Part shown: piece by piece, positions 1 through 11,895 of the stretch | How the letters are laid out: each line of letters starts with the position of its first letter | How positions within the stretch are numbered: the first letter of the stretch is position 1 | The notes under the pieces: model-generated | Told to the model about the DNA's origin: nothing | Database searches by the model: none | What the model saw: only the letters and a program-made list of their open reading frames with translations | Source of the DNA: Mikania micrantha | Taxonomy: Eukaryota > Streptophyta > Magnoliopsida > Asterales > Asteraceae | Direction: 5' to 3' | Length of the DNA: 64,000 bases | Assembly (NCBI GenBank): GCA_009363875.1 | Contig: CM018695.1 | Span: 64,540,907 to 64,604,906 of the forward strand | Position numbers and translations under genes: made by a program

Positions 1-1983
1 GTAGTAAAAGACAATTATATATATGCTCAAATAACATTGGTGGTGTGTGATGACAGGTCATTTAGGCAAGTATTCAAGGCCCTACTAAATCTAGAGAAAG
101 TTGAAAAGAAAAGGGTATATTTCTTTTTTTTTATTGCATTGTTACCGACTACATGATGTTCATATTCAAATTCACAAATAATATGAATATAAATGATAAT
201 ATGTTCCTTCTTAGATTGAAAACAAAATTTTTAAAACTATATTTTTGTATTCTATTCTCATAGTGCTTTTTGTCCACAATCACTTATGTAGTAGCTTCAA
301 ATTTTCAAAAAGTTTATGCTGGTAACTTATCTAATACATAATAACAACACATGGGATTTAGTCAATTTGGAGATTCTGCTTACTAACAAATTTGTAGCAA
401 TACCACAGTGCAGTTTACTGAGTGTTTAAAGGATGATGATTTGATGATTGTTGAATGTGTTTTTGATGTTTTTGTTTATGCGTGTATTATGTTGATCAAG
501 CAGGTAGGACAAATGTGCATAGATAATAGCAATTGCAACTCATTATTACATTGTGAGGCTTGTATTACAGATGGAAATGTTTTCCCTTGGTGTACTCGCT
601 CGGCATCTCATTCTAATGGTAAACTTTAGTGCAACGTGTTGTAATTATTTTTTTGCTGCAATTATGGCTAGAATTGGTATGTTATTTTTCAATAAAGACT
701 CCCAATACTTATTTTTATTTAAAAATAGTTCACATTTTACTAATAAAAAAGGTTCACTCTTGCCCTCCTTTTGATTTTCAGGTATTGATTTAGGCTTTAG
801 AACAATTTAATTGAAATAAACTATTTGAGAAGATGTCATCTCTTCAGCTTCTTTGGCTATATGTAACCATGTTTGCAATAGTTGTCATATTTGCATAATG
901 GTTGCAGTACAGAAGTTCAGGAAACAAGATTGTTCATGCATATGCAAAGGTACATTAATGATTAGGCTATTGGACACTAATTCACATATGAACAACAAAT
1001 ACTCATAACGAGTCAAAACTTATTATGTTTCATATCACGTGTTTTGTTTATGTTAGTTTGTGTTTAACATTAGACTACTAAAGCCCAAATTTTTGTCTGT
1101 GTTTGTGTCGTGAAAGCCCTTAGGGGCAAAACGGTTCATTACTAAAGTTGGAATAGAGGTGAAAATTGTAAATGACTGACTTTGTATCATTGTTTTGTGT
1201 CGACTACAAGTCTACAATAACAGTTGGAATAGAGGTGAAAATTGCAGCTACTGCAGCAACCTTGGTTTCTACAACAACCCCATCTTACTATCCCACAAAA
1301 GTTATGTGCATTCTCTAATTAATGCAATTGCTAGGTAACTATTTTATGGTTGATTGGAGCTATTAAGATTCAAGAGAACTATTAATGAAAACTGGGGAGG
1401 TACACGTGATTGATTAAAATATTAGCAGTTAATATCTTGAAACACAAATCTTTATGATCATGAAATTTGTAGGTTATCATTTGCGTGAAGCTCTGGGTAG
1501 CAACTAATAGTGTTGTTGAACATCGAGCTGTGATTATAGGGTTGCCTGAAGCTTTTAAGAGAAGATATAAGCATATTTGCGCACATGGTGACTACTAATA
1601 GAGTGCACATATTTGATGGCTACGTGCAACTCTATATGGCCTTCTCTTTTCATTATTCTGAACCATAATTTCCCATACTCTTTTGCAAACCCTTATAAAG
1701 AAGTGGTCATCATATTTTTAAATTCTACTCAGATGTTGGCATTTTAGGCTATGTTTTATTTCTAATGGATCAAAGTGGTAAAACAAAGTCCAAATTGTAT
1801 TACGAATACTTGAAAGTTGAAACCTACTATCATATAAACTTTTTATTATTATTTGAATAATATGGTTTTTGTAATCATATTAGATACATTAATCATGTGA
1901 TAAATTATCATCCAAAACCTCCTATCAATTTTTGTAAACCAAGTCCAAATTATCGTCGCCGCATCGCGCGGGTTTTCTACTAG
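1..1983 (+). mobile_element. Helitron-like element, 3' end and internal sequence
   Basis: The segment ends in a Helitron-type 3' terminus. A GC hairpin (CCGC at 1959-1962 pairing with GCGG at 1968-1971) is followed about 9 bases later by CTAG at 1980-1983 and then T, matching the hairpin-CTRR|T rule of Helitrons. The body is AT-rich and noncoding apart from a cysteine-rich exon-like piece at 504-605. No 5' TC end is visible, so the element may begin before the window. Nothing else in 1-500 or 610-1950 is recognisable. The hairpin and CTAG|T are seen; assigning the upstream sequence to the element is inference. Confidence 0.5.
504..605 (+). pseudogene. Exon-like fragment resembling the Cys-rich N-terminus of plant PI-PLC X-domain proteins
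   Basis: In one frame the stretch encodes about 34 residues with six cysteines spaced as in the N-terminal region of plant PI-PLC X-domain-containing proteins: QVGQMC, SNCNSLLHC, CITDGN, then WCTR. In that family the usual order is VGE-C, NC-(5)-LHC-C-ANGNT-RC-TR. An acceptor-like AAGCAG lies just before it, so it may begin at an old exon boundary. The X catalytic domain is absent downstream and the frame stops at about 627, so this is a remnant. It sits upstream of a Helitron 3' end, so capture by the Helitron is likely but unproven. It could be a chance Cys-rich frame; a protein search would settle it. Confidence 0.45.
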
Positions 1984-2205
1984 TATATATAGATGTAGGT
2001 TCATATAAAAAATGATATTTTTGTAAAAAGTGTAAAAAACAAAGTATTATTATAAATAACAATGTAATATTATTAACAAGGAATTGTTAAATATTAAAAT
2101 AACACTATTTAATGTTATAATAGCACTTTTTTATTTATAATAATACTTTACTTTTTATACTTTTTACAAAATATCACTTTGTACAATAACCTTACACTAT
2201 ATATA
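1984..2205. mobile_element. Foldback MITE abutting the Helitron end
   Basis: A 222-bp AT-rich palindrome-like unit. The left arm TATATATAG...GATATTTTTGTAAAAAGTG and the right arm are imperfect reverse complements for about 70 bp, both containing AAAGTATTATTATAAATAA, with a short AT-rich loop around 2085. It begins at the base after the Helitron CTAG. There is no coding capacity. The terminal TATATATAG is shared with the next TIR element, so the exact boundaries are uncertain. Confidence 0.55.
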
Positions 2206-2949
2206 GCCGGTTAATGTACAAAGGGGTTAAACGGTACTAAGCGTAGGAAGGAACCAGAACGTGCCATGTGTCATATAGAAAGAGGGTATAATCGTCACAA
2301 AAAATCACACACCACGTTACACAAAATTACAGACCGTGATACTGGATAATTACGGACCAAGTGTAAAATCATGTTATATGAAATTACAGACCGTCATTTG
2401 ACACCGATAATCAAGGAATTACTAGATAAATCACGGACCAATAATCACGGACCGTACTTTAACACTCAAAATCAAAGAAAAGCTGTATAAATCACTTACT
2501 AAATCATCACAAACGTGTTATATAAAAATCACGGACCATTATTTTGAATGCATAGTCAATAACGAACCGCATAATTACAGACCAATAATCACGGACCAAA
2601 CTTAAAAATCACGGACCATACAAAAAAATCGAAAAAAACCATAACAATATCATACTCAAATTAAAGATAATAAAATTCTTAATTTTATGGTATAATTTTT
2701 TTTAAAAATAATTAAGTATTTAAAAGTTATTTGATTTTAAAAAAATTGGTGGAACTTGATTTACCCACACAAAAAGTCAACTAGAGTTGGTTATTCCTTT
2801 TTGCCATTTCAGCTTTAATTCACGCAAGTTTTGAGGGAAAAGTGGGGACCACATGATCTTAACCATTGATTAATTTGATCAAAGGCTCAGAATCCTTCTT
2901 ATCCTTCTCACCAAAAACCCCCTTTGTATTAGAACCGTCTCCTATATAT
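2198..2949. mobile_element. Non-autonomous TIR element with ACGGACC word repeats
   Basis: The ends are imperfect inverted repeats of about 35 bp. The left reads TATATATAG..CGGTT..AAT-TACAAAGGGGTT; the reverse complement of the right (2915-2949) reads ATATATAG-GAGA-CGGTT-CTAATACAAAGGGGG. The interior 2330-2630 holds nine spaced copies of A-C-A/G-GACC, mostly ATCACGGACC or ATTACAGACC. There is no ORF. I could not define a clean target duplication, so the superfamily is unknown. Confidence 0.45.
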
Positions 2950-4139
2950 GTATGTATATGTAAAATTTACTTGGTTTTATAAAGGATATTTATTTATAAA
3001 TATATACTAAAAGGTTTTATAACCTTTTGTAATCTTTAAGACGTAAAATAATAAAATCTTAAAACTAAAGAGGTTAATGTGTCATAAATTAAAAGTCATT
3101 TTAGCTTAATAAAAACTAGGGTATTACTCTGTCTAAACACACGAATTGAATATTAATTAAATAGTAAATAATAAAAATTTAAAAATTATATCAATGGTAT
3201 TTTTACTTTAAATCATATAACACTAATTAAAATTTTTAATAAAAATAGCAATATCATTTAGCCCTTTTGATTTGTAATAATTGTGATCACTAACCTAATT
3301 AATTTAAAAATTTAGTTAGTTAGTGGTTCTGTTAAAAACTAAACGTTTCAACTTAAGATGATAAGGTAATATTTTTGTAATTATTAAAGTTAAATAACCT
3401 AATTTGAAATATCGTCAAATTGAAATATTTCTTATTTTCTAAAAAAATTGATATTTAGGAAAATTATATTTTATAAAATTTTAAAATATGTTTTATAATA
3501 ACTTGATTTTGAATATGTCAAAAAATTATTTTCAAATTTGTTAAAAGATGAATAATATCATTAGTTATCAATATTATAATTAATTAATAAGATAGATAAT
3601 ATAATTTATTTAATAGGAGAGATAATATCATTTATTTAATCAGAGGTAATTAAGTGAGTTCATAAAAAAATGACAAGTGACATTATGGTCTTAGAATGTG
3701 ACATGTGACAATTGAAGATTTTGGTTTATTAGAATAGTAAGATTATATACAAAAGATGTTAAAGATGTGTTGTAACCCGGGAACAGCCCCCTTAACCGGT
3801 TTTTCAGGTTTTTGCCTTATTTTCATCCATTTTTTTAATAAAAATTTCAGAATTTATTTCAAAAATCATAAAAATCATTTCTTGGCAATCTGTAAAAGAG
3901 GTTAATTACTTTTAGAAATTTAATTAATTAATTTCTTGTTTATTTTGTTTAAATTAGTTATTTAACTAATACAAGAGTCATTCTTTTTAAGTAAATATAG
4001 ATTCTATTTACTTACCTTTAGATTCTACTTTTAAACAATAAAAAAATTATTTAAGGATAATTTTACAATTTTATAATAATATAATAACATCATAATATAT
4101 GTATATTTTTATTCTAAAACATTTATTCGAATAAACTAT

Positions 4140-4176
<37 letters not shown>

Positions 4177-4289
4177 AACATTTTTTTAATAAACTTAAAA
4201 GTATTAGAAGTAAATTTTGAGATAAATGTTTTTTTTCTCTTTTCTTTTACTATTTTAAAACTAGTTAATTATTATTTTAAGGAAAGATA
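2950..4289. other. AT-rich intergenic sequence, no recognised feature
   Basis: Very AT-rich with many homopolymer runs and stops in all frames. It holds only the CA/TA microsatellite at 4141-4176. I see no gene or clear element termini. Confidence 0.5.
4141..4176. repeat. Compound microsatellite (CA)10(TA)8
   Basis: Ten CA units at 4141-4160 run directly into eight TA units at 4161-4176. Confidence 0.95.
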
Positions 4290-4667
4290 TCTATACTACT
4301 ATATAGTACATATTAGAAGGACAAAATAGTCATTACTTAAATCTCTTAAAATTAAGAGTTTTAGAACTCTTATAACATGTAGTACAACTTTTTAAATCTA
4401 ATCTAAAAGTTTTTTTCTACTTTCACTTTGTCCCACATTGGTAGCTTATAATAATTTAAGTGAGATAGAGTAATTATAAAAGAAAACCCCTCAAAACAAA
4501 TGAAACACATCTTGATATTTTTGGTACATTTGGCATTTTATGTTAGGAGTATTAAGTAAAAAAAACGTTTTTGTTATGGCTATGACTCAAGAACGAACCA
4601 TTCAAACATTTAAAATCACCAACTAAAGTGTTGTGTTTCCCGCTGCATTGCGTTGGTACTATACTAG
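4290..4667 (+). mobile_element. Small non-autonomous Helitron
   Basis: It starts TCTATACTACTATATAG at 4290, preceded by A, which is the usual plant Helitron 5' form. It ends with a decayed hairpin (CCCGC..GCG..GG, 4640-4656) and CTAG at 4664-4667, followed by T. So it sits between A and T as Helitrons do. It is 378 bp with no coding capacity. Confidence 0.6.
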
Positions 4668-5114
4668 TTATAAACAATGCATATAATCATTTTTTATGTA
4701 ATTCAAAACAAATATTTGTAAACTTTATTTAAATAAATCATATATTTAAATAAAAGTCTAAAGGTTATTTTAAAACAATTAAAAATGTAGATTTATCTTA
4801 AATGAGTATTCTAAAGCAAATATTCATGATGTATAACGAATATTTAAATAAACAAACAAATAAATAAATAAATACAAATGGATGAAGTGTGAAATTCAAA
4901 AGTTATGTATCCAACTAGGAATATATGTTCATTTAGACAAATAAATATTCCAAATGAACCCCATTCAAAACTTAGACACATCTTTTAGGATTTCATAGTA
5001 TGTCATAGTTATTAGGAAATCAAACATGAACTATAAGGAATTCTAATATTTTTATTGCCTTTAGGTTAAGGTGAATAACCATAACTTATCTCAAACTCAT
5101 AAGCAAGAACCTGG
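4668..5114. other. AT-rich sequence, no recognised feature
   Basis: No ORF or repeat termini recognised. Short runs of AAATAAA occur near 4840-4880. Confidence 0.5.
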
Positions 5115-6444
5115 ACAAGTTCGGTGAGCTTCTTCACACTCCATTTTACATTTTTGTTTTTGAGATGTTACTCATGTCTAGGGGTGTTCAAATTCGGATA
5201 TCCGGAGATTCGGATATCCGAATTTCGGATATCCGAAATTTTCGGATAGTGATTTTCACTATCCGAATCTGAATCCGAAATTTCGGATATCCGAAGTTCG
5301 GATATCCGTTCGGATATCCGAACTCTAAAATAAAAATAAAAAAGATAAAAAAAATATATCCGGATATCCGAAAATCTGAAAAATATCCGAAATATCCGAA
5401 AAACTATCCGAATATCCGAAAAACTATCCGAAATATCCGGAAAAATATCCGAATATCCGAAAAAATATCCGAATATCCGAAAACTATCCGAAAAATATCC
5501 GAAAAAAATAACTATTTCGGATAGTTCGGATATCCGAACTATCCGAATTTTTTCAAAACTACTATCCGAATCCGAATCCGAATTTCCGGATATCCGGCCT
5601 TTCGGATATCCGAACTTCCGGATATCCGAATTTTCGGATATTTCGGATATGGATTTTCGGATATTTCGATTTCGGATTCGGATACGGATTTTTTTGAACA
5701 CCCCTACACATGTCTTATTCAAAACTTTATTTATTCTATTATTCATTCAATCTATGATACAAGCCTTAGACCTAATTAGCTTTATGTGCTAGACGCTAAG
5801 CTTATACAATGTGTTGGTTCTATGTGTGATTCTATGTGTGTTGCCAGTCAAGCAAGCCAGTACTTAGTACCCTAAGATGTGCTAGATAACATCTTCGCAA
5901 TGACTTTTGCCTTTGTGTGAAAAGGTGAAAAGTACACATAACAAACTTGTAGAAATACAAATGTTAATTTATAGTATGATCATATTTGAATTAACTGTTT
6001 GTATGGATACTTTTTTGGACACAAGCTATTGTTATTCATTCATTTTATTTATTCAAACTTATATCCATATTATGCTTATGATACATATCTAGTTAGGCTA
6101 TAGTTTTCATCCTTTTATACATATTATTTAAAATTAGTGTGTGAACTCACCAACTATACAAATAGTTGACAAACTCTTATTTTACATGTGTAACAGGCTA
6201 AGGAAGACAAGATGAAGACATATGATAAGACTTAGTAAACCTAGTTAAATTTTAAATAATGCTTTAGCGTTCAATTGTAATTATTTTGTATTCAATTCAT
6301 GTAATTTTGTTTGAATTTAATGAATGACACGTTGTATTATTTAAATGATGATGCATTAAATATTGAAACGCATAATAGCACCATAAGCTAATGAACAGTT
6401 GACATCGCGCCCCGGCGTATTTCGCCGTCGGTCGGGGTGTGACA
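5115..6444 (+). repeat. LTR family D copy 1, 3' part, split by a hAT MITE
   Basis: The right end GGGGTGTGACA at 6434-6444 is a gypsy-type LTR end and is followed at once by a primer-binding site. The terminal 60 bp contain a GC stem (CGCCCCGGCG / CGCCGTCGGTCGGGG). From about 5115 it matches 7945-8698 and 8735-9017, which are further copies. The left end of the LTR could not be placed. The MITE at 5179-5706 interrupts it. A module GAACTCACCAACTA..GTTGAC with a downstream AACAG at about 6145-6197 is shared with other gypsy LTRs here. Confidence 0.6.
5179..5706. mobile_element. hAT-type MITE with ATCCGAA-rich interior
   Basis: 528 bp with 14-bp perfect terminal inverted repeats TAGGGGTGTTCAAA. 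It is flanked by 8-bp direct repeats CTCATGTC (5171-5178) and CACATGTC (5707-5714), which differ at one base; an 8-bp duplication is the hAT signature. The interior is built almost entirely from TCGGATATCCGAA and its parts in both orientations, so it can fold on itself extensively. The matching empty site (one CACATGTC, no insert) is at about 7989-7998. A long minus-strand frame through it (5168-5746) is only a product of the short repeat. Confidence 0.85.
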
Positions 6445-6447
6445 GAT

Positions 6448-6459
6448 TTGTATCAGAGC
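6448..6459 (+). promoter_or_regulatory. Primer-binding site (tRNA-iMet type), element D
   Basis: TTGTATCAGAGC starts 3 bases after the LTR end. It differs by one base from the plant initiator-Met consensus TGGTATCAGAGC. It marks the LTR to the left as a 5' LTR of a plus-strand element. Confidence 0.75.
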
Positions 6460-6950
6460 CATGGTTATATGGATCTAGATTATTATAAAATGGTGGCCTA
6501 GACTATAACTAAGTTTACCCCAAATGTGAGCCATCTCACATTACACTTATTGTTCATTAAATGCTTATGTGCTATGTGTTATAAGTATGCATTATGTGAT
6601 ACACTCTGCTTATTTATTACCATAGAGGAAAGCCTTAGTTGATAATTGCCATAGAGGAAAAACCATAGTTAATAAAATGCCTTTGCGTACACTTAGCTTA
6701 GAATGCCTTAGTAATTTGAAAGCATACTATCAGCTATCGATAATAGCATAAACTATAATTTCAAATATGTTTGAATAAGATTTGAAGACTTGATTCAATA
6801 TTTATTTCAAATATTCGAATGTTCAAACGATAAACGTGAAACTGATTAAAACCAAGATGAAATTTGAATTAAGGACACAAACACCTCGGCGATCGCCTTC
6901 AGAATCGAAACATACCGAAATATCCATTTCAAAACAACCTAATTAATTCA
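6460..6950 (+). repeat. Leader remnant of element D
   Basis: This follows the primer site with CATGGTTATA, as in gypsy leaders, then becomes AT-rich and noncoding. A short unit, CATAGAGGAAA, occurs twice (about 6622 and 6651). No gag frame follows, so the element is truncated. Confidence 0.45.
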
Positions 6951-8698
6951 TTGATGTAGTGGGGATTTAACACCCTAAATTTTACGTTATATGTCATTAC
7001 GAGTTTTGGTTGCAAAACGAAATAAAACAAACTTGAGTTTATTACGCGTGACAATAAATAAAAGAAAAAAGATGATGGGTTAAAGTGAGAAACTTGGATA
7101 ACAAGATTAGTGGGGATTTAAGTCCTAAAACCCTCATTCTATATCAAATTTTCGGCCAAGAAGAAAAGGAGAAAAATAGAGTGTGGGTAATTCCCATTTT
7201 TGAAGAACCAACGTCAAATATCGACAATCCCCGAAGATCTAATCGTTGGAATGACCTCATTTTTGGGTATGTTCTTATAAACTCATATGAATTAAATGTG
7301 AGTGGAGGAAACTGCGATCGGAGATTTATAGATATGTGTTCTCGTGTCTCAAAGTAAGCTGATCAAAACTAGGTTTTGAAAACGCAGTCAGAAAGATTGA
7401 ACGATCCCCATCGATCTAACCATCGGATTGAACCAATTTTTGGATATGTTTCTAACCACTCGTTAATAGTTTCTTTCACCGTTGGGACTTGCGAAATATT
7501 ACTTGGAGGTATGCTTTATATTTCCTTGAACGTGACTGTTGGATTTCCAAGTGGGATGATGCAGTTCCAAAGGATTGTCGATTCCCGGAGATCCAACTGT
7601 CGGATTGTAACAATATTTGAACAGTAGATTTATAGCACATAATTGATCATTTCCATCAAAGGAATTCTCGATCTGGTGTCTAGAACTAATTTTCTTTGTT
7701 CTTAGCAGATTGTGATAGATTGTGTGCACAAAAATAGGTCTTGATTGGTTATTTAGCAAAGAAATAGAGGTTTTACATACGATCCAAATCATAAGGAAAT
7801 TATGACGTAAAAAATATTACAAAAAGGTAACCGGATTTCATAGCTTGTTGTTCTAGAATGGTTCGCATACGCAAGCCGACCTCAGAAATTTCTCTACTTC
7901 ATAAACACTAACAAGGGTATTCTTGGATAACTAGTAAACAGTGAATTTCTTCACACTCCCGTATACATTCTTTGTTTTTGGGATGTTACACATGTCTTAT
8001 TCAAACTTTATTCTTTCTATCACTCATTCAATCTATGATGAAAGCCTTATACCTAGTTAGCTTTATGCGTTAGATGCTAAGCATATATAATGTGTTGTTT
8101 TTATATGCGCTGCCAGTCAAGTAAGCTAGTACTTAGTAGCCTAAGATGTGTTAGATACAATCTTTGCATTTGCTTTTTTCATTGTGTGAAAAGGGTGAAA
8201 AGTACACCTAGCAAACTGGTTGAAACACAAATGTTAATTTATAGTATGGTTATACTTGAATTAACAGTTTGTATGGATACTTGTTTGGACACAAGCTATT
8301 GTTATTCATTCATTCATTCATTCTATTTATTCAAACTTGTATTTATGTTATGCTTATGATACGTATTCTATTTAGGCTATAGTTTGCATCATTTTTATAC
8401 TAATCATTTAAACATAGTGTGTGAACTCACCAACTATGTAAATAGTTGACAAACTCTTATTTTACATGTGTAACATGATAAGACATATAATATGATTGCA
8501 GACCTAGTAAAACTTTATAACAATGTTTAGAATTTTCATTACGATTGTATGTAAACTCAATTCATGTAATGATTTCTTTTAATTCAATAAATATTGTATT
8601 TATGTTGTAAATAATGATGCATTAAATATTGAAACGTTATATTAGCACCATGTGCTAATTAACAGTCAAACCCTCGTCCCGACGTACTCCGCCGTCGG
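6951..8698 (+). repeat. LTR family D copy 2 (truncated at 3' end)
   Basis: 7945-8698 matches 5115-6440 of copy 1 without the MITE and stops at the GTCGGGG of the terminal stem, lacking the final TGTGACA. The 5' part (6951-7940) looks like a transcribed LTR region, with a CTATATCAAA box near 7140. It contains three repeats spaced about 177 bp (at 7221, 7400 and 7576) sharing GATCCCCGAAGATCTAA and CGGATTGAA..TTTTGGATATG. Short frames at 7085-7357 and 7376-7627 follow these repeats and are not genes. The left end is uncertain. Confidence 0.5.
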
Positions 8699-8734
8699 GG
8701 CACTAATACAAAGTACTAATAAAAATAAGATTTC

Positions 8735-9017
8735 AAGTATGTGTAAACTCACCAACTATGCAAATAGTTGATAAACTCTTATTTTACATGTGTAACATGC
8801 TAAGGAAGACATGATGAAGACGTATGATAGGACTTAGTAGACCTAATTAAATTTTAAACAATGCTTTAGCATTCAATTGTAATTATTTTGTATTCAATTC
8901 ATGTAATGTTATTTGAATTTAATGAATGACATGTTGTATTGGTTAAATGATGATGCATTAAATATTTAAACACATAATAGATTGATTCACCATTCAGTTT
9001 AAGGTTGGGGTGTGACA
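8735..9017 (+). repeat. LTR family D copy 3 (3' end only)
   Basis: It matches 6135-6400 of copy 1 from the CTCACCAACTAT module to the end, and finishes with GGGGTGTGACA at 9007-9017. A 25-bp stretch (GATTGATTCACCATTCAG.TTAAG) at 8982 recurs at 9086. Confidence 0.6.
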
Positions 9018-10252
9018 TTTCATAACCTCGTTTGAATGATATGGTTATGTGTGAATAATTGCTTAATTTTGGAACTAAGACACTAGATTGATTCACCATT
9101 CAGCTTAAGATCTCTTGATTTTAGCAATATGGGATTTCAAACGCGTTTTGTGAGTTTTTGAAGGTAAACTGGTCCTAAGGAGAGTTGAAAAACCGGTCCT
9201 AAGGAAAGTCGAAGGTGAGACCAGGAAAGAGAAAAAGGAGAATCTAAAATAGTCAGCATTTATTTTATAAACATCAAATTTATTTATTCCCTTATTTATT
9301 TATATTTCTTTTTTTTAAATCTTGTTTTAAATTTTGTATGTCATTTGTGTATGTATATGTGTGTGTGAATATAATATTTGTATGTTTATTATCAAATGCG
9401 ATCTCAATGAAATTTATTTAATCTATTGTGTATCATTACAATTCAATTTTGAAACGAAAAACCCCAAGGAATACTATTTACAACCAACTTTGTAATAATT
9501 TTAAAGATCTGGATACTACAAATTTAACGGTTTCATTGGTTGGCTCTGTCTTATAAACTTGCAACCCAATTTTTTTGAACTGACTAATTTGTATTACTGA
9601 CGGATAATTGGAGCATCATCCTGTCACCAGAAGTATCACATGATCATATCCATCATCAAGCCACTAGTTTATAAGGAAACTTTATATTTTGAGAAAACTA
9701 GCTTAAATGATTTAAACCCAAAACTTTATAGTTTATGAAGACCTTATAGTTTATGAGACTTGTCACACAACCAAAATGACGCTGAGTTATAATTCCTTTT
9801 TGCATTTAGAGCCCATTTAATTCAACAAAATTGTTGGTTTGAAAGGGGACCTGGATGTAACATCTGGCACTAAAACAAGTATTTAGACATTTAACTCTTG
9901 ATTGAAGCAAATCTCTAACTATACCTATATACATTAAAGTACGAATGGCTATACATATAGTAAATACAAACAAGAGTGTATATGTCTACTTGGGAAAGAT
10001 ATGAGTTTTGTTTAAAATATATGTATATAAACTATGCAAACAATCCCTCTCTCATGGCCAATCGATTACAGTAACCAAACCAAAGGATTAGAAAAAAAAC
10101 TTGAAAAATTAACTAACTCTTATAATCCCTACACCACCCATTTGAAAAGAACCGAACCAAATTGGGTCATCCCCAACCGGCCAAGACTAGAACAACACAA
10201 GACAAGAAGTGATGAGTTAGGGTCTAGGAATTTCTATCACACTAAATAAATA
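9018..10252. other. Noncoding sequence, no recognised feature
   Basis: AT-rich, with a TATGTATATGTGTGTGTG tract near 9350. A 71-codon frame at 10034-10249 has no recognisable motif and I do not support it as a gene. Confidence 0.5.
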
Positions 10253-11009
10253 GTGTGACAATTGTAGTTGAGAATTACATCATCAATGACGCGAGCACAT
10301 TTAGTCGTGCTTGAAATCCACGTTGATTTGACAATCGAAATTATTAGAGGTTGAAAGTATGCAAGAAATGATGAACGTGGACAAAAACCGTGAGCGAAAC
10401 GGAGTTCTGTATTGTCTGGAATCGAAAAACGAAGAAAAATCTCAAAGTATTGAACTCCGGGGGTCTTTGCGGTACGCCAAGGCTAGGTTGAGGGCTCTTG
10501 GTGATACGTGAAGGATCAAAATATCTGAAATTCCTCCGGATTTCTTGGCAGTACGCCAAGCCCCGTTTTGCCCCTGCTGGCGGTACGCGACGGATGAGGC
10601 GGTGGAAAAAGTTGACTACTTCATCAAATTTTCATGCAGAAGATTATTATCTTCTCCTTCTCGAACACAACCACCATCACAGACGAAAATCCGGCAAAAT
10701 TACCATCTAAACTCCATTTTGAAGCTGCTAAAACCCACGAATCACGCTAGGGATCGTGTCTGCAAGTCCTGATCGTTGTTCTACACTCAGAAATCCGTCT
10801 GATTATGTAATGGTTCATTTTAACCTTCTAGCTTGATAATGGTTGATTAGATCTTGTTTTTGAACGTAATGGTATAATTAGGGTTGTTGATTATTGCCTA
10901 GATGATGGCTAGGATTGATTATAATCGAAGAAAATGATGTGTTAACTGGTAAATCCTTGTTTTGATCCGTTGTAATGCCCGGTTTTCATGAAATTATAAC
11001 CATGTTTAT
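10253..11009 (+). repeat. A-like LTR, 5' portion, interrupted by LTR C
   Basis: It starts TGTGACAATTG at 10253 and follows the sense strand of LTR A. Shared blocks include GACG.GAGCACATTT.GTCGTGCTTGAAATCCA and ATGATGAACGTGG, and later TTGATCCGTTGTAATGCCCG. Identity is clearly lower than between the two A LTRs, so it is an older relative. It stops at 11009 where LTR C begins. Four CGGTACGC-type words occur at 10467, 10502, 10549 and 10579. Confidence 0.7.
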
Positions 11010-11895
11010 TGTCACACCCCGAGCCGATGGGACGGATCGACTTTCCCGTCGGGCGGAAGGTTCCCGGGGCGCGATATCGTGAGATGATAATCGTGATGAT
11101 CAGATTGTTTACATAGCATCAACATTGAGAATAACTAAAGCACAAATAACATTAAACTAGGATTACAAATTTAAATTACAACTGTTATTGTTTGATAATT
11201 TAACTAAGTAAACTTATCAAAAGAATCAAATGTTTACTATCTTGTAACTGTACATGATATCAAAAATGATTCACAATGATTAACAAAAGAGGTGCTTTCC
11301 AAAAGCCACTAGGTCCTCTACTGAGCCTCCTAGCAAGCAATCCTGAGTCTAAGTTTATTCCTGTACGTCACTTGAGAAAGCATGTAAGAAAACAAAGTCA
11401 ACACAATGGTTGGTGAGTTCATATAGTTTAGTAGTTGAAAATAGCTTTAGCAAACCTTTTCGGTACAACCTTAACCTCATTAAAATCACCTGTAATATTC
11501 AATTCGGTATGCTTATATATAGGGCATACGAAAAGGTCGAGCCTACAACTCGCCCAGACGCCATCCCACCACATACTAAACCACATATGACATTGTTGTT
11601 AATGATAATTAAGCGTTGTACCTACCATCCAATCCCATTCCATCCTAGCTTTAGCATTCTGTTTATAAGTTTTCAACATGCACACGATAGCATCAGCAAG
11701 TCTAGCTTTGAGAGTTACCTTTATGGACAACTGAACACCCTAAGGAATTTGGTATCAATCCATATCGGAATTAAATGTGATCAGCAACATAGGTGTTTTG
11801 ATAAAGTATTTCTAAGAAGACACAAAGTCAGCTAAAGAAATCCAGAATCATCCTAGTCACATATCACAACCATGAGGGGACAATGAGGAATCACT

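Noticed and set aside
5168..5746. 192-codon minus-strand frame
   Set aside because: It is made wholly of the ATCCGAA repeat of a MITE; the Ile/Ser/Asp-rich protein is a repeat artefact.
10034..10249. 71-codon plus-strand frame
   Set aside because: No motif, no homology I recognise, flanked by repeats.
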